Below, piece by piece: positions 1-8,888 of a stretch of 64,000 nucleotides of DNA. Origin of the DNA: Pontibacter actiniarum. GTDB taxonomy: Bacteria > Bacteroidota > Bacteroidia > Cytophagales > Hymenobacteraceae. The DNA is taken from assembly GCF_003585765.1 (NCBI RefSeq), contig NZ_CP021235.1, positions 2,666,001 through 2,730,000 on the forward strand, read 5' to 3'. Under the pieces are notes generated by a model. The model was given only the letters and a program-made list of their open reading frames with translations, was not told where the DNA came from and ran no database searches. Both the position numbers and the translations under genes were made by a program. Numbering within the stretch: position 1 is the first letter of the stretch; the number at the start of each line of letters is the position of its first letter.

Positions 1-1612
1 GCTCACCGGCGAACAACACGTTGCCGCCCGCCGCTATGTAGGCCTTGATCAGCTGACCCTGCGCCGCAGAGTAAGCTGACTTTGGATCAGCCAGCACCAG
101 CACCTCCAGGTCGGCAGGAATTTCCTGCACACTGTCAAGGGCAATGTTCACCACATCAAACCCGGCGTTTATTAGCGAGCCACGAACGTTCAGGCCCTTG
201 GTTATTATTTTATAATCCCCATCACTGATCCTGTCTACGCTGCGCTCCCCGTTACCGGAAAGCACTCCTACTAGTGCGGGCCTGGCTATAAGCCTTTTCA
301 GGGCAGCGGACACTTCGGTTTCACCCGGGTACTGGTATATATCGTCGAACATGCGGAGCGGCGTAGTTTTACCATCGTACTCGATAAAGCGCACAAATCG
401 GTTATCTTCCGGCACCAGGTTAATACGCTGCTTTATCTGCTCCGGAGTTAGCAAGTCATCAAAATCAACCCGATGAGCTTTGGCCGCCCGTTGCGCTTTT
501 TCTAACAGTGTACTGGTGGTGTCATTGTACTGCACCAGCGTATCATAGTAATAGACGTATTCCATCTTGAGGTTCGGCAGGAAACGGCGGTACTTTTCAA
601 AGTGGTTCAGGTCATTGATACGGTTTTCGGGTGCGCCATTGGAGGCAGTGTAATGTACCACGTTCACGTAGCTGGTGATACTGATTGGCTTATCCAATTG
701 CTGCACAATCTCCTGTGAGGCCCGAGTCAGGGTTCTGTCTTTGAAGCGCGTCGTGTCGTGGTACACGTTCAGGGTTGGTAGCGACGTTACGTAGCCTATC
801 GCGATCACCAGAACGATCAGACTACCGTAGCGACTGAACTTTTTACTTCTTGGCAGGCTATGACGCTCATTGGAAAGCTTCATAACTGTCAGGGTCAGGA
901 ACAAGCCGATCACCAGCAGGAAATAAATAACATCCTTGCTGCTCAGCAAGCCGTTGACGGCATGGTCTGTCCTGCCTGAAATGGAGAGCCAGTAAGTTAC
1001 ATCACGAACAAAATCGTATTGCTGCCCAATATTGCCCACAAAATTGAGTGCAGCCAATATAGCCAGCGTACTGATGGCTGCCACTACCTGGTAGGTGGTA
1101 AGGCTGGACATAAACAAGCCGATGGCTGCATAGGCGCAGATCAACAGGTAAATCCCCAGCACCCCGCCGAGTACAAACTTTACATCCAGTGCCTCCACCG
1201 ATAGCAGCCCGATAGGTATAAAGCTGAGCAGCACCAGCGCCAGAACCAAGGCATACCCCATCATCGACACAAACTTACCTAAAACAATTTGGCTCACGGT
1301 AACCGGCGAGGAAAGCAGTAGTTTTATAGACCCACTGCTGGTTTCGCGGCTGAGCAGACCCATCGTTAGCAAAGGGATGTATAAGTACAGGTTTTGCTGC
1401 ACGGCGGCGAGAACACCTTTTTCACCAGCAAAAAGTACTTTGCTGAGTACCTGCAGCGGCCTGCCTAGTTGCTGGTTGGTCTCCTGGTTATAGAGCAGCT
1501 CTGTGAAAGCCATTCCCGTCTGGACAATAAAAATGATAAGTATGAGCCATGCGATCGGTGAATAAAACATGATGCTCAGCTCTAAGCGTGCAATCCTTAG
1601 TATCTTCTTCAT
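1..1612 (-). CDS. GldF-GldG fusion ABC transporter permease, partial (second copy)
   Basis: The reading frame starts at an ATG at 1612 (MKKILRIARLELS) and runs off the left edge of the window, so the C-terminus is missing. About 240 N-terminal residues form an ABC-2 type permease with several membrane segments (start like MFYSPIAWLILIIFIV, then LLTMGLLSRETSSGSIKLLLSSPV). The rest is the periplasmic GldG-like domain, opening after a membrane segment with a DTTRFKDRTLT motif and including LVGVLSGNGERSV. It is a close paralogue of the gene at 2620-4887. It lies 10 bp downstream of the ATPase gene, so ATPase and both permeases probably form one transcription unit and one heteromeric transporter. 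In flavobacteria GldA/GldF/GldG support gliding or secretion; whether this copy does so is unknown. Confidence 0.8.
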   Translation of the reverse strand, partial: MKKILRIARLELSIMFYSPIAWLILIIFIVQTGMAFTELLYNQETNQQLGRPLQVLSKVLFAGEKGVLAAVQQNLYLYIPLLTMGLLSRETSSGSIKLLLSSPVTVSQIVLGKFVSMMGYALVLALVLLSFIPIGLLSVEALDVKFVLGGVLGIYLLICAYAAIGLFMSSLTTYQVVAAISTLAILAALNFVGNIGQQYDFVRDVTYWLSISGRTDHAVNGLLSSKDVIYFLLVIGLFLTLTVMKLSNERHSLPRSKKFSRYGSLIVLVIAIGYVTSLPTLNVYHDTTRFKDRTLTRASQEIVQQLDKPISITSYVNVVHYTASNGAPENRINDLNHFEKYRRFLPNLKMEYVYYYDTLVQYNDTTSTLLEKAQRAAKAHRVDFDDLLTPEQIKQRINLVPEDNRFVRFIEYDGKTTPLRMFDDIYQYPGETEVSAALKRLIARPALVGVLSGNGERSVDRISDGDYKIITKGLNVRGSLINAGFDVVNIALDSVQEIPADLEVLVLADPKSAYSAAQGQLIKAYIAAGGNVLFAGE

Positions 1613-1622
1613 CAGCATCTGT

Positions 1623-2588
1623 TTATTGATTGATCAGCTCCTGTGCTGGTTTACCGGCGGGGACAGGGTGCTTTTTCGACAGCTGCGCAAAAATGCCATC
1701 CAGGGAGCTCTTTTCTAAGTAGATCTCCGACAAGGCCCAGCCGTGCACCATGCTTGCCTGTATAACGGTTTTGGTAATATCGGGGCCCGTACTGAACTGC
1801 AGCCTGATTTTGTTTTTTGTGATGAAGTACACATCCGTCACGCCAGGTATTGCATACAGGTCCTCAGCGGTCGGCGGCAGGTCTACCTCCATCACCAGAG
1901 TATTGGGCTCAATGTAATTGTTAAAGGCGTACAACGTATCGGCAAAAACAATTTCGCCATGCTCAATCATGACGATGTTATCGCAGGTGGCTTGTACTTC
2001 CGACAAAATGTGGGTGGAAAGTATAACGGCGCGGTCTTCAGCAATCTCTCGGATTAGCTTGCGCACTTCCAAAATCTGGTTCGGGTCCAGGCCATTGGTT
2101 GGCTCATCCAGGACTACCAGCTTGGGGTTATGGATGATAGCCTGCGCCAGGCCTACCCGCTGCTGGTAACCACCCGACAGGTTTTTTAGCACACGCTTGC
2201 TGAAGTGGCTGATGCCGCACTTGGCCTTGGCCAGCTCCAGGGCATCCTTTATTTCTGATTTTGGGATAGAGCGCATGTGCGCACAGTGCGTCAGGTACTC
2301 GTCCACGGTCAGCTCCAGATGCAAAGGCGCTTTTTGCGGCAGGAAGCCGATCAGTTTTTTGGCCTCCACCGGGTTCTCCCGTACGTTAATGTTATCAATG
2401 TACACTTCTCCCTGTGTTTGGTTAATTACTCCGCAGAGTATGTTCATCGTTGTGGATTTGCCTGCCCCGTTGGAGCCTAGCAGGCCAAGTATCCCCCTGT
2501 TCTGAATACTGAAACTAATATCTTTAACTGCCCAGTCCTTGCTGTATCGGTGCGACAGGTTCTGAATTCTTGCGATAGTATCTTCCAT
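1623..2588 (-). CDS. ABC transporter ATP-binding protein (GldA-like)
   Basis: This 321-residue protein is the nucleotide-binding subunit that should energise the two flanking GldF-GldG fusion permeases from the cytoplasmic face. The Walker A motif GSNGAGKST is near residues 38-46, the signature LSGGYQQR near 137-144, and Walker B LVVLDEP with the D-loop NGLDP near 157-168, followed by the switch histidine in STHILSE. A C-terminal extension of roughly 100 residues is typical of GldA/NatA-type ATPases. The gene sits 31 bp after one permease gene and 10 bp before the other, so the three are probably cotranscribed. The family assignment is firm; the substrate is unknown. Confidence 0.9.
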   Translation of the reverse strand: MEDTIARIQNLSHRYSKDWAVKDISFSIQNRGILGLLGSNGAGKSTTMNILCGVINQTQGEVYIDNINVRENPVEAKKLIGFLPQKAPLHLELTVDEYLTHCAHMRSIPKSEIKDALELAKAKCGISHFSKRVLKNLSGGYQQRVGLAQAIIHNPKLVVLDEPTNGLDPNQILEVRKLIREIAEDRAVILSTHILSEVQATCDNIVMIEHGEIVFADTLYAFNNYIEPNTLVMEVDLPPTAEDLYAIPGVTDVYFITKNKIRLQFSTGPDITKTVIQASMVHGWALSEIYLEKSSLDGIFAQLSKKHPVPAGKPAQELINQ

Positions 2589-2619
2589 CTGAATTGTTTT
2601 ATGATGCGCGTTTTATGGG

Positions 2620-4887
2620 TTAATTTCTTTTTCTTCTGATCAGGGTAAGGGCACCGAAGGTACCCAGCGAGACGGGCAGCAGTGCCAAGAAAATCAGCTG
2701 CAGCCAGGATAGCTGCGCCTGTGTTACCAATATTTTGTTGTCAATTGCCTGCGGGCGGCTTGTATCAACAGGAAACTCACCGTTGCTAAACCACTTGAAG
2801 GTGTTGATGGTAAATTCAAAATTCTTAGTGCGGAGGTTGTACCTGCCTAGCTCGCCGTTACTCATAAAGTCTGCATCGCCCAGCACCATGACCTTCTGCT
2901 CTTTTCCAGCTATCTGCCTGGTAAGCGCCAGGGCAACAGGTGCCGTCAGCCGTTTGTCTACACCCGGCCTGAATGCTACGGAGTCTGTTTCCAGGTTGAA
3001 CGGTTCGGTTTTGTTCCAGGCACGCTGCTTGTCTGTGACCAGTACCGGCGTTGCGTTGAAACCTCCCGTAGGTGTGTAACAGAGCACCACTGCACCAGGC
3101 AGGCTCACCACGTCTTTACTTGTAATGCCAGAAGTAAACGCTGTCGCCTTGGGCGAAACATGCGCCTGTACCAGGTCCAGGTCCAGCTCCTTTGATTCGT
3201 GGAGCAACTTTCCGTACTCAAAGCGCACGCCCAGTTTTGCTGCCAATGGGTTGAGTAGGCTTTGCTTGCCCGGCTCAGCGGCCAACAGCAGGTTACCGCC
3301 TGTGTCAAGGTAGGCTGCCAGTTGCTCTATTTGCTCCGCCGTGTAAGCCTCAATCGGGTCGGCCACTACCAACGCGGCAAGGTTCTGCGGCAAGCCGGCA
3401 GAATCGGCCAGGCTGATTGTTTCCACCTTAAAGCCCTGGTTAATTAAAGAGCCGCGCGAGGAAAGTGCGTTGGTAACTTCTTTGTAGTCCCGGTCGCCTT
3501 TTTTCAGTATGCTACGTTCCTCGTTTCCCGTCAATACGCCCACCACCGGGGCGTCTACCATCAGTCGCTTCAGGGCGGCAGATATCTCGGCTTCCTGTGG
3601 GTAGGTCAGCATATCAAAGAACATGCGCAGGGGCGTTCGCCTGCCGTTGTACTCTACCATGCGCACAAAAAGATTCTGCTCCGGCACTAGATTTATCTGC
3701 TTTCGGATCTCCTCGGGCGCCAGCACCCGATCAAAGTCAAACCCAAAGGCCAGTGCGTATTTATGCGCCTGTTCCGGCAGTGTCTTGCCTGAAAAATCAC
3801 GGGCCGAATAAGTCGAGTCATAGTAGGATATGTAGTTCATCTCCAGGTCCGGCAGAAAGCGCGTATACTGGTCGAACTGCTTGAGGTCGAAAATGCGAAA
3901 CTTCGGAGACCCCAGATGTGCAAATCCGTTTATAACATTGACATAGGTGGTGATCTTTACAGGCTTGTCGAGCTGCTTGAGCAGTTCTTTGCTGTTTTCA
4001 GTCAGGGTTCTTTCCTTAAACCGTGTTGTATCGTAATAGCCGGTAAACTGCGGCAGTGAGCTAAAATAGCCGATAGCTAGCACGCTTGCCACTAATAGAC
4101 CGTAGCGCCCCCCCAGTATCATAGGAGAAGAGGTTTCGCGGCCACTGTTCAAACGCATGATCGTAAGAGTCAGGAACAGGAAAATCACCAGTAGGAAGTA
4201 AATGATATCCTTGCTGCTAACCAGCCCGTTTATAAAATTATCGGCACGGCCATCAATGGAAATCCAATAGGTGATGTCGCGCACAAAATCGGTACTCTGC
4301 CCCACAGTACCTATAAAACTAAGTAAGGCAAACAGGGCCAGTGTACTGATCGCAGCCACCACCTGGTAAGAGGTCAGGCTGGACATAAAGAGGCCTATGG
4401 CGGAGTAGGCACACATCAGTAAGTATAAACCCAGGATACCGCCCAACACGAACTTCACATCCAAGGCATCTATAGAGAATAAGCCAGCTACAAGTATACC
4501 GAGCAGCACCAGCACCAGCAGTAGGCCGTATGCCAGCATGGCGGCAAACTTGCCCAGTATGATCTCGCGGTTGGTCACCGGCGAGGAGAGCAGCAGTTTA
4601 ATGGAGCCACTGCTGATTTCACGACTCATCAAACCCATAGTAAGCAGTGGAATATACAGGTACAGCTTGTGCTGGACAGTGGAAAAGAACCCCTCTGAGC
4701 CACCGAAAACTAATATGGTTAGGTTATTAAGGGGGTTACCCAGTTGCTGTGTTGCCTCTCGGGCCTCTATCAGGCCGGTAAAGGTAATGCCACACTGAAT
4801 GATAAAGATGATCAGTAAGATCCAGGCAATAGGCGAATAGAACAGGAGGCTTAGTTCCAACCGGGCTATTCTTCGTATTTTTTTCAT
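2620..4887 (-). CDS. GldF-GldG fusion ABC transporter permease (first copy)
   Basis: This 755-residue protein joins an ABC-2 permease (about residues 1-245, five or six membrane helices, with SREISSGSIKLLLSSPV) to a GldG-type module (about 265-750). The GldG part starts after a helix with YYDTTRFKERTLT, contains VVGVLTGNEERS and the domain around residues 500-560, and ends in a single membrane helix (LIFLALLPVSLGTFGAL) followed by basic residues. In gliding flavobacteria GldF (about 240 aa) and GldG (about 550 aa) are separate proteins, so the length and order here indicate a fusion. It is the first gene of the ATPase/permease unit. The ATG start gives a positively charged N-terminus immediately before the first helix. 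Confidence 0.85.
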   Translation of the reverse strand: MKKIRRIARLELSLLFYSPIAWILLIIFIIQCGITFTGLIEAREATQQLGNPLNNLTILVFGGSEGFFSTVQHKLYLYIPLLTMGLMSREISSGSIKLLLSSPVTNREIILGKFAAMLAYGLLLVLVLLGILVAGLFSIDALDVKFVLGGILGLYLLMCAYSAIGLFMSSLTSYQVVAAISTLALFALLSFIGTVGQSTDFVRDITYWISIDGRADNFINGLVSSKDIIYFLLVIFLFLTLTIMRLNSGRETSSPMILGGRYGLLVASVLAIGYFSSLPQFTGYYDTTRFKERTLTENSKELLKQLDKPVKITTYVNVINGFAHLGSPKFRIFDLKQFDQYTRFLPDLEMNYISYYDSTYSARDFSGKTLPEQAHKYALAFGFDFDRVLAPEEIRKQINLVPEQNLFVRMVEYNGRRTPLRMFFDMLTYPQEAEISAALKRLMVDAPVVGVLTGNEERSILKKGDRDYKEVTNALSSRGSLINQGFKVETISLADSAGLPQNLAALVVADPIEAYTAEQIEQLAAYLDTGGNLLLAAEPGKQSLLNPLAAKLGVRFEYGKLLHESKELDLDLVQAHVSPKATAFTSGITSKDVVSLPGAVVLCYTPTGGFNATPVLVTDKQRAWNKTEPFNLETDSVAFRPGVDKRLTAPVALALTRQIAGKEQKVMVLGDADFMSNGELGRYNLRTKNFEFTINTFKWFSNGEFPVDTSRPQAIDNKILVTQAQLSWLQLIFLALLPVSLGTFGALTLIRRKRN

Positions 4888-5048
4888 AAATGAATTGGTT
4901 ATTGATAGGGTAAGCTGGCTTGGCGAGGCTAAACCTGCTTGTTAAAGAAGCTCAACTGGCCTGTGTTAAAACTAAAATATCCGGCAGTTGCTTTTGCGCG
5001 ACGTTGGCCTTCTTCGTCTGTTGCTGCCATAGTATAAAAACGGCTTTG

Positions 5049-5091
5049 CGTAACGTTATGCAGTCGCTTCAGGCACCGGCATAACGTTACG
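5049..5091 (-). terminator. Inverted repeat between uptake operon and ABC operon
   Basis: Perfect 13-bp arms at 5049-5061 and 5079-5091 (cgtaacgttatgc and its complement) are separated by 17 bp. On the minus strand the stem is followed within about 10 bp by a short T-run. It lies between the end of the PKD-like lipoprotein gene and the start of the ABC permease gene, so it plausibly ends the SusCD transcript. A protein-binding site is the alternative. Confidence 0.5.
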
Positions 5092-5104
5092 ACTGGTTTT
5101 TCGC

Positions 5105-6649
5105 CTACAATTGAGTAGTGATTGCGGTAACTCTGCCAAAGCCAGCAAAGGTTTTAATGTTTGCATGGTCAATATTGCCAAGTCCGGCATTGACCATCGG
5201 CAGCACGTATACCTTACCTTCTGAGCCGTAGGTAGACATCACCAGTTGCTTATTGTTAGTGGCGATGTACGGAGACTCTTCGGTGCGAAACGGGTAGTCG
5301 GCCTGCTGGTACACTTGCAGCGTCGTGATTTCCTCTCCGGCAGGCACTGTATAACGCAGCTCAAAAACCGGAGTACCGGTACTGTAGAGCATGGCATAAA
5401 CTTTGCTCTCCGTGGCATAGTACATGACTTTCTGATTATCAAGCAGTACAAAGAACCGGGCGTTACCAATCTCAGGGGCACCCGCCATACTTATTTTAGC
5501 CTTTGGCTTGGGTGGTATCGTAAGTGGGTATTCGCTACCACCGCCGTCCAATACAAAAAGGGTTACCTCCTCTGTGATTTTGTCTTTAAGTAGGTGTAAA
5601 AAGTCGCCACTTGTGTTAGTTCCCGCAGCTAGGTTCACCTTGTTTTGTACAGCGGCCGGGTCGAAGACACCACTGGGTGCGCCTGGTACCAGGTGCATGT
5701 CATCATCACCGAACTGCATAATGGAGGGCAGGTACACGAAGCGCTCGTTTTCCTCGTCGTAGAAGTTGATACGGATAGGCGGATAGTTATTGTACCCGTT
5801 CAACGCTATGTGGTCCGGCACCGTGTGGGGAAAGTCAAAGGGCAAACCGTACTTTTTTGAGGTGCCAAGGTAGGTACCGGTAAGTTTGCCGTCGCCTACA
5901 TAAATATCGCCCTGCACAATGCTACCCAAAAACTGAGGCCTGTAGCTGGTGCTGCTTCCATAAAACAACTCCCCATTTACACCATTCAGCGTATAATCCA
6001 ACATGTTGATACGTACTACACTCTTGTCGGTAATGCCATAAAGAGCATCAACGCCATACACATTGGTAAAGCGCATCTGCTTGATCAGCCCTGGCAGGGG
6101 TTTGCCGTTAATGGACGAATACACTTTGTACTTCACACTCTCGCCACTATAGTCTGCGGTAACGGCGGGGTGCATTATATGGCTGATATCGGTATTTACG
6201 CCATCGTAGGTCTCGGCAACTATAAGGCCCTCCCCTATGTTGTTCTTCACCGTAAGTGGCCAGATCATGATGTATTTCAGGCCGGTGGTATTGTCGGTAA
6301 TGGTGTAACGCAACAGGTGGTATTTACCTGCTACGCTTGGCTTGAAGCGTACTTCATAGTCCAAGTTTTTCTCTGTGCCGATAGTCTGAAACACTGTATC
6401 GCCGGGCACTGGGTTGATGCGCCACTCGTAGCTCAGTCCGCTTTCTGCCAGGCCATTTGCCTTTTCGAGTTTCGGCTCTACCACCAGGTGGTTAAACTGG
6501 TGCACCGAAAGCGCCACCATATTGGTTGTATCCACGACCACGCCCGGTATTTTTTTCACGTCCAGCGTGCTCAGATCATCGTGGCACGCGGAGGTAAACG
6601 CCCCTAAAGACAGGACGAATAGATAGAATAGTATCTGTACTTTTTTCAT
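5105..6649 (-). CDS. PKD-like family surface lipoprotein
   Basis: This 514-residue protein has a lipoprotein signal peptide with lipobox TSAC at about residues 19-22, so it is probably anchored in the outer membrane. The N-terminal half has Ig/PKD-like features (LSYEWRINPV, then KYHLLRYTITDNTTGLKY). The remainder resembles the beta-propeller-like C-terminal part of Bacteroidota PKD-like lipoproteins. It is the last gene of the SusC-SusD-DUF4843-PKD cluster, starting 2 bp after the DUF4843 stop codon, which points to cotranscription. Such proteins are thought to help SusCD complexes bind substrate at the surface; the ligand is unknown. Confidence 0.8.
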   Translation of the reverse strand: MKKVQILFYLFVLSLGAFTSACHDDLSTLDVKKIPGVVVDTTNMVALSVHQFNHLVVEPKLEKANGLAESGLSYEWRINPVPGDTVFQTIGTEKNLDYEVRFKPSVAGKYHLLRYTITDNTTGLKYIMIWPLTVKNNIGEGLIVAETYDGVNTDISHIMHPAVTADYSGESVKYKVYSSINGKPLPGLIKQMRFTNVYGVDALYGITDKSVVRINMLDYTLNGVNGELFYGSSTSYRPQFLGSIVQGDIYVGDGKLTGTYLGTSKKYGLPFDFPHTVPDHIALNGYNNYPPIRINFYDEENERFVYLPSIMQFGDDDMHLVPGAPSGVFDPAAVQNKVNLAAGTNTSGDFLHLLKDKITEEVTLFVLDGGGSEYPLTIPPKPKAKISMAGAPEIGNARFFVLLDNQKVMYYATESKVYAMLYSTGTPVFELRYTVPAGEEITTLQVYQQADYPFRTEESPYIATNNKQLVMSTYGSEGKVYVLPMVNAGLGNIDHANIKTFAGFGRVTAITTQL

Positions 6650-6651
6650 AC

Positions 6652-7383
6652 TTAGTCAAATTTTGAGTGCGTGTAATACATCGGCACAATCTCCTCTCCG
6701 GCTAGCTCGCCGTCATCGTGGCGAAGGGGATTACCCGGGTTGTCCAGATTCCATTGCTTCACGTAGTCTCCGAACTTCGTGCCCAGCGCCTGTGCGCCTG
6801 TAGCGCCTAGCGCCCGGTAGTCGCTTGCTGTAAACGTGGTGACACCGGTGGCCTCTACAATGGCACGGTAGGCAGCGGTGCTCGCCTTGGCCGTAAAAAA
6901 GTAGCGGTAATAGGACCAGGAGGGCACAATCACCTTGTTCGTCCAAGCCAGAGTCATATCAACAGATTCGCGGTTGCCTTTCCTGAAGTCTTCGGACTCA
7001 GCGATGCGCAGGTGCAGCATAACCTTAACAGTGTCGAGCTGCTCCGAATTGAATAGCTTTACCCGCAGTTTGCCTGTAAACTCGCCAGCTTTTACCACCC
7101 CACCCAACAGCTCATATTGCCCTGGGCTTGCTGTTGTTAGGGAATCGCTCATGACTTCGACGTTCACCTGGCGGTCGTAGGCAGCTTTGTTACCCAGAAC
7201 TGTCACGTCCACCTCCTGCACGTACGCTCCCTCAGGATTGCCCAGGAAAGTATACTCCACAGACTCACTGGCAAAGTGCACGGCAGGCTCAGCCTGGAAT
7301 GGCATTATTTCTTCTTTCGTGCAGGAGGTAAACAGCATTGCTACCAGCAGAGCCGCCGAAAGTATAGTTTTAGCATTTTTCAT
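6652..7383 (-). CDS. DUF4843 domain lipoprotein
   Basis: This 243-residue lipoprotein has a signal peptide ending in the lipobox LFTSC near residues 17-21. The features VHFASESVEYTFLG and the later TLAWTNKVIVPSWS block are characteristic of DUF4843 proteins, which are regularly encoded between SusD and PKD-like lipoproteins in Bacteroidota uptake loci. Function is not established; the location argues for an accessory surface role in the same complex. It lies 18 bp after SusD and 2 bp before the PKD-like gene. Confidence 0.8.
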   Translation of the reverse strand: MKNAKTILSAALLVAMLFTSCTKEEIMPFQAEPAVHFASESVEYTFLGNPEGAYVQEVDVTVLGNKAAYDRQVNVEVMSDSLTTASPGQYELLGGVVKAGEFTGKLRVKLFNSEQLDTVKVMLHLRIAESEDFRKGNRESVDMTLAWTNKVIVPSWSYYRYFFTAKASTAAYRAIVEATGVTTFTASDYRALGATGAQALGTKFGDYVKQWNLDNPGNPLRHDDGELAGEEIVPMYYTHSKFD

Positions 7384-7401
7384 TGTTCCAAACGTTTAGG
7401 A

Positions 7402-8883
7402 TTATTGAACACGGTTGCCAAACTCGATCTCACTATCCGGGTAAGGGATCAGGTAAATGTTATCGCCGACCACGGTTTCTTCGGAAAGCCCCGGAAGCTT
7501 GGTTAGCCCCTTGCGTTTGTAGTAGAAAAACAGCTGCCCTTCGCTCACAAACTCTTTGCGGTACTCTTTAAAGAGCTCGGCTTTCACCGCCTCCGCATCA
7601 GCTGCTTCCGGAATTCCCTCTAAAATGCCGCGGCTCTTGCGTACCGAGTTTAAGTACTGTATGGCTGTGCCCGGCTGGCCGTTGTTGGCATAGTATTCTG
7701 CGGCGATGTAGTACATCTCCGGCAGCTTCATAAGCGGTACATTGTTTAGGTAGGTGTTCTTGTTCTGCAAAAGCTTAACAGGCACGTAGCCGCTGGTTTG
7801 CTGATCAAGCAATGTGTTAAACCTGATATCGGCCACGCCAACGTTTACATTGCTGGTTTCGTAGATTTCGTTGGCAGCCGTGGACGTCAGGAACAGCGCA
7901 TCGTAGTTGGTCGGCTTATCTGCATCCAAGTAACGGTTCACCACATCGGCAAGGGCATACACATTCAGGCTAAAGAGCACCTCCGGGTAAAGGATCGGAT
8001 CACTGCTTGCCGGATAGCTTTCCGCAGAAATCAGCGCGGCCGCGTTACTGTTAATTACTTCTTCAGCCGCAAGTTTAGCGGCCTCTAGTCTATCAGCGCC
8101 ACCCTGCCACAGCAGCATGCGGGCTTGCAGGGCTTTTACGGCATAGTAGTTCATGCGCTGCTCCCGGTGGTCAAAGAAGCCGTCGCGGTTGATTTCCGCA
8201 TAGTATCCCGGTGGTCTGCCAGCGTTCGGGTAAATGGGGTCGGCCTGCAGCAGCTCCAGTGCGGTACGGATATCCTGCGCCAGCAGCTCAAACGTCTGGG
8301 CATACGTAAGCTGCGGCGTTATCTCCTTATCAAACTCAGTAACATACGGTATCGCTGGCTTGGCGCCAACTTCAGGTCGGTTGGCTAAGTCACCGTACCC
8401 ATATAGACGCATTAGGTCGAAGTGAAGAAAGGCTCTCAGCCCCAGTAACTCACCTTTTATGATATCATGGCTGATCGGGTTTAGTAGCTCTTTATTCACC
8501 TCCAGGTAATGTAGCGCGTTGTTGATGTTAGCGATGATGTTGTAGGTCTTATTCCAAACAGCGTCCAGCTTTGGCACAACGCGGGTAGCCTTATAGCGGT
8601 ACTGTTGCAGCTCTGCATAACCGGCCAAGCTGGGCAGCGGCGCATATTGCTGGCTTAGTAGGTCCACCATGTTCCAGGTCATATCCCTGGCATACAGCTC
8701 CGGTGCGGTCATTCCGATGTAGGCTCCCATTAAGGCATCCCTGAAACCAGCCTCTGTTTTAAACTGGTCTCCGGCCCTGATCTGTGTTTTGGGAGTTACT
8801 TCCAACCAGTTATCACAGGACGATACCGTAAGCAAGAGGCATAGCCCAGCTAAGGTCTTTGTTACTTTTCGTAGCATGTTCAT
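7402..8883 (-). CDS. RagB/SusD family nutrient-uptake outer membrane lipoprotein
   Basis: This 493-residue protein has a lipoprotein signal with lipobox VSSC followed by DNWLEVTPKTQ, the usual SusD N-terminus. The TPR-like helices of SusD are visible (ANINNALHYLEVNKELL, then IKGELLGLRAFLHFDLMRLYG), and the C-terminal part includes PLMKLPEMYYIAAE and a KEFVSEGQLFFYYKRKG block. It forms the lid of the SusCD transporter with the receptor encoded 5 bp upstream. The local ECF/FecR system suggests that substrate binding is linked to gene activation. Confidence 0.92.
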   Translation of the reverse strand: MNMLRKVTKTLAGLCLLLTVSSCDNWLEVTPKTQIRAGDQFKTEAGFRDALMGAYIGMTAPELYARDMTWNMVDLLSQQYAPLPSLAGYAELQQYRYKATRVVPKLDAVWNKTYNIIANINNALHYLEVNKELLNPISHDIIKGELLGLRAFLHFDLMRLYGYGDLANRPEVGAKPAIPYVTEFDKEITPQLTYAQTFELLAQDIRTALELLQADPIYPNAGRPPGYYAEINRDGFFDHREQRMNYYAVKALQARMLLWQGGADRLEAAKLAAEEVINSNAAALISAESYPASSDPILYPEVLFSLNVYALADVVNRYLDADKPTNYDALFLTSTAANEIYETSNVNVGVADIRFNTLLDQQTSGYVPVKLLQNKNTYLNNVPLMKLPEMYYIAAEYYANNGQPGTAIQYLNSVRKSRGILEGIPEAADAEAVKAELFKEYRKEFVSEGQLFFYYKRKGLTKLPGLSEETVVGDNIYLIPYPDSEIEFGNRVQ

Positions 8884-8888
8884 TTGCG

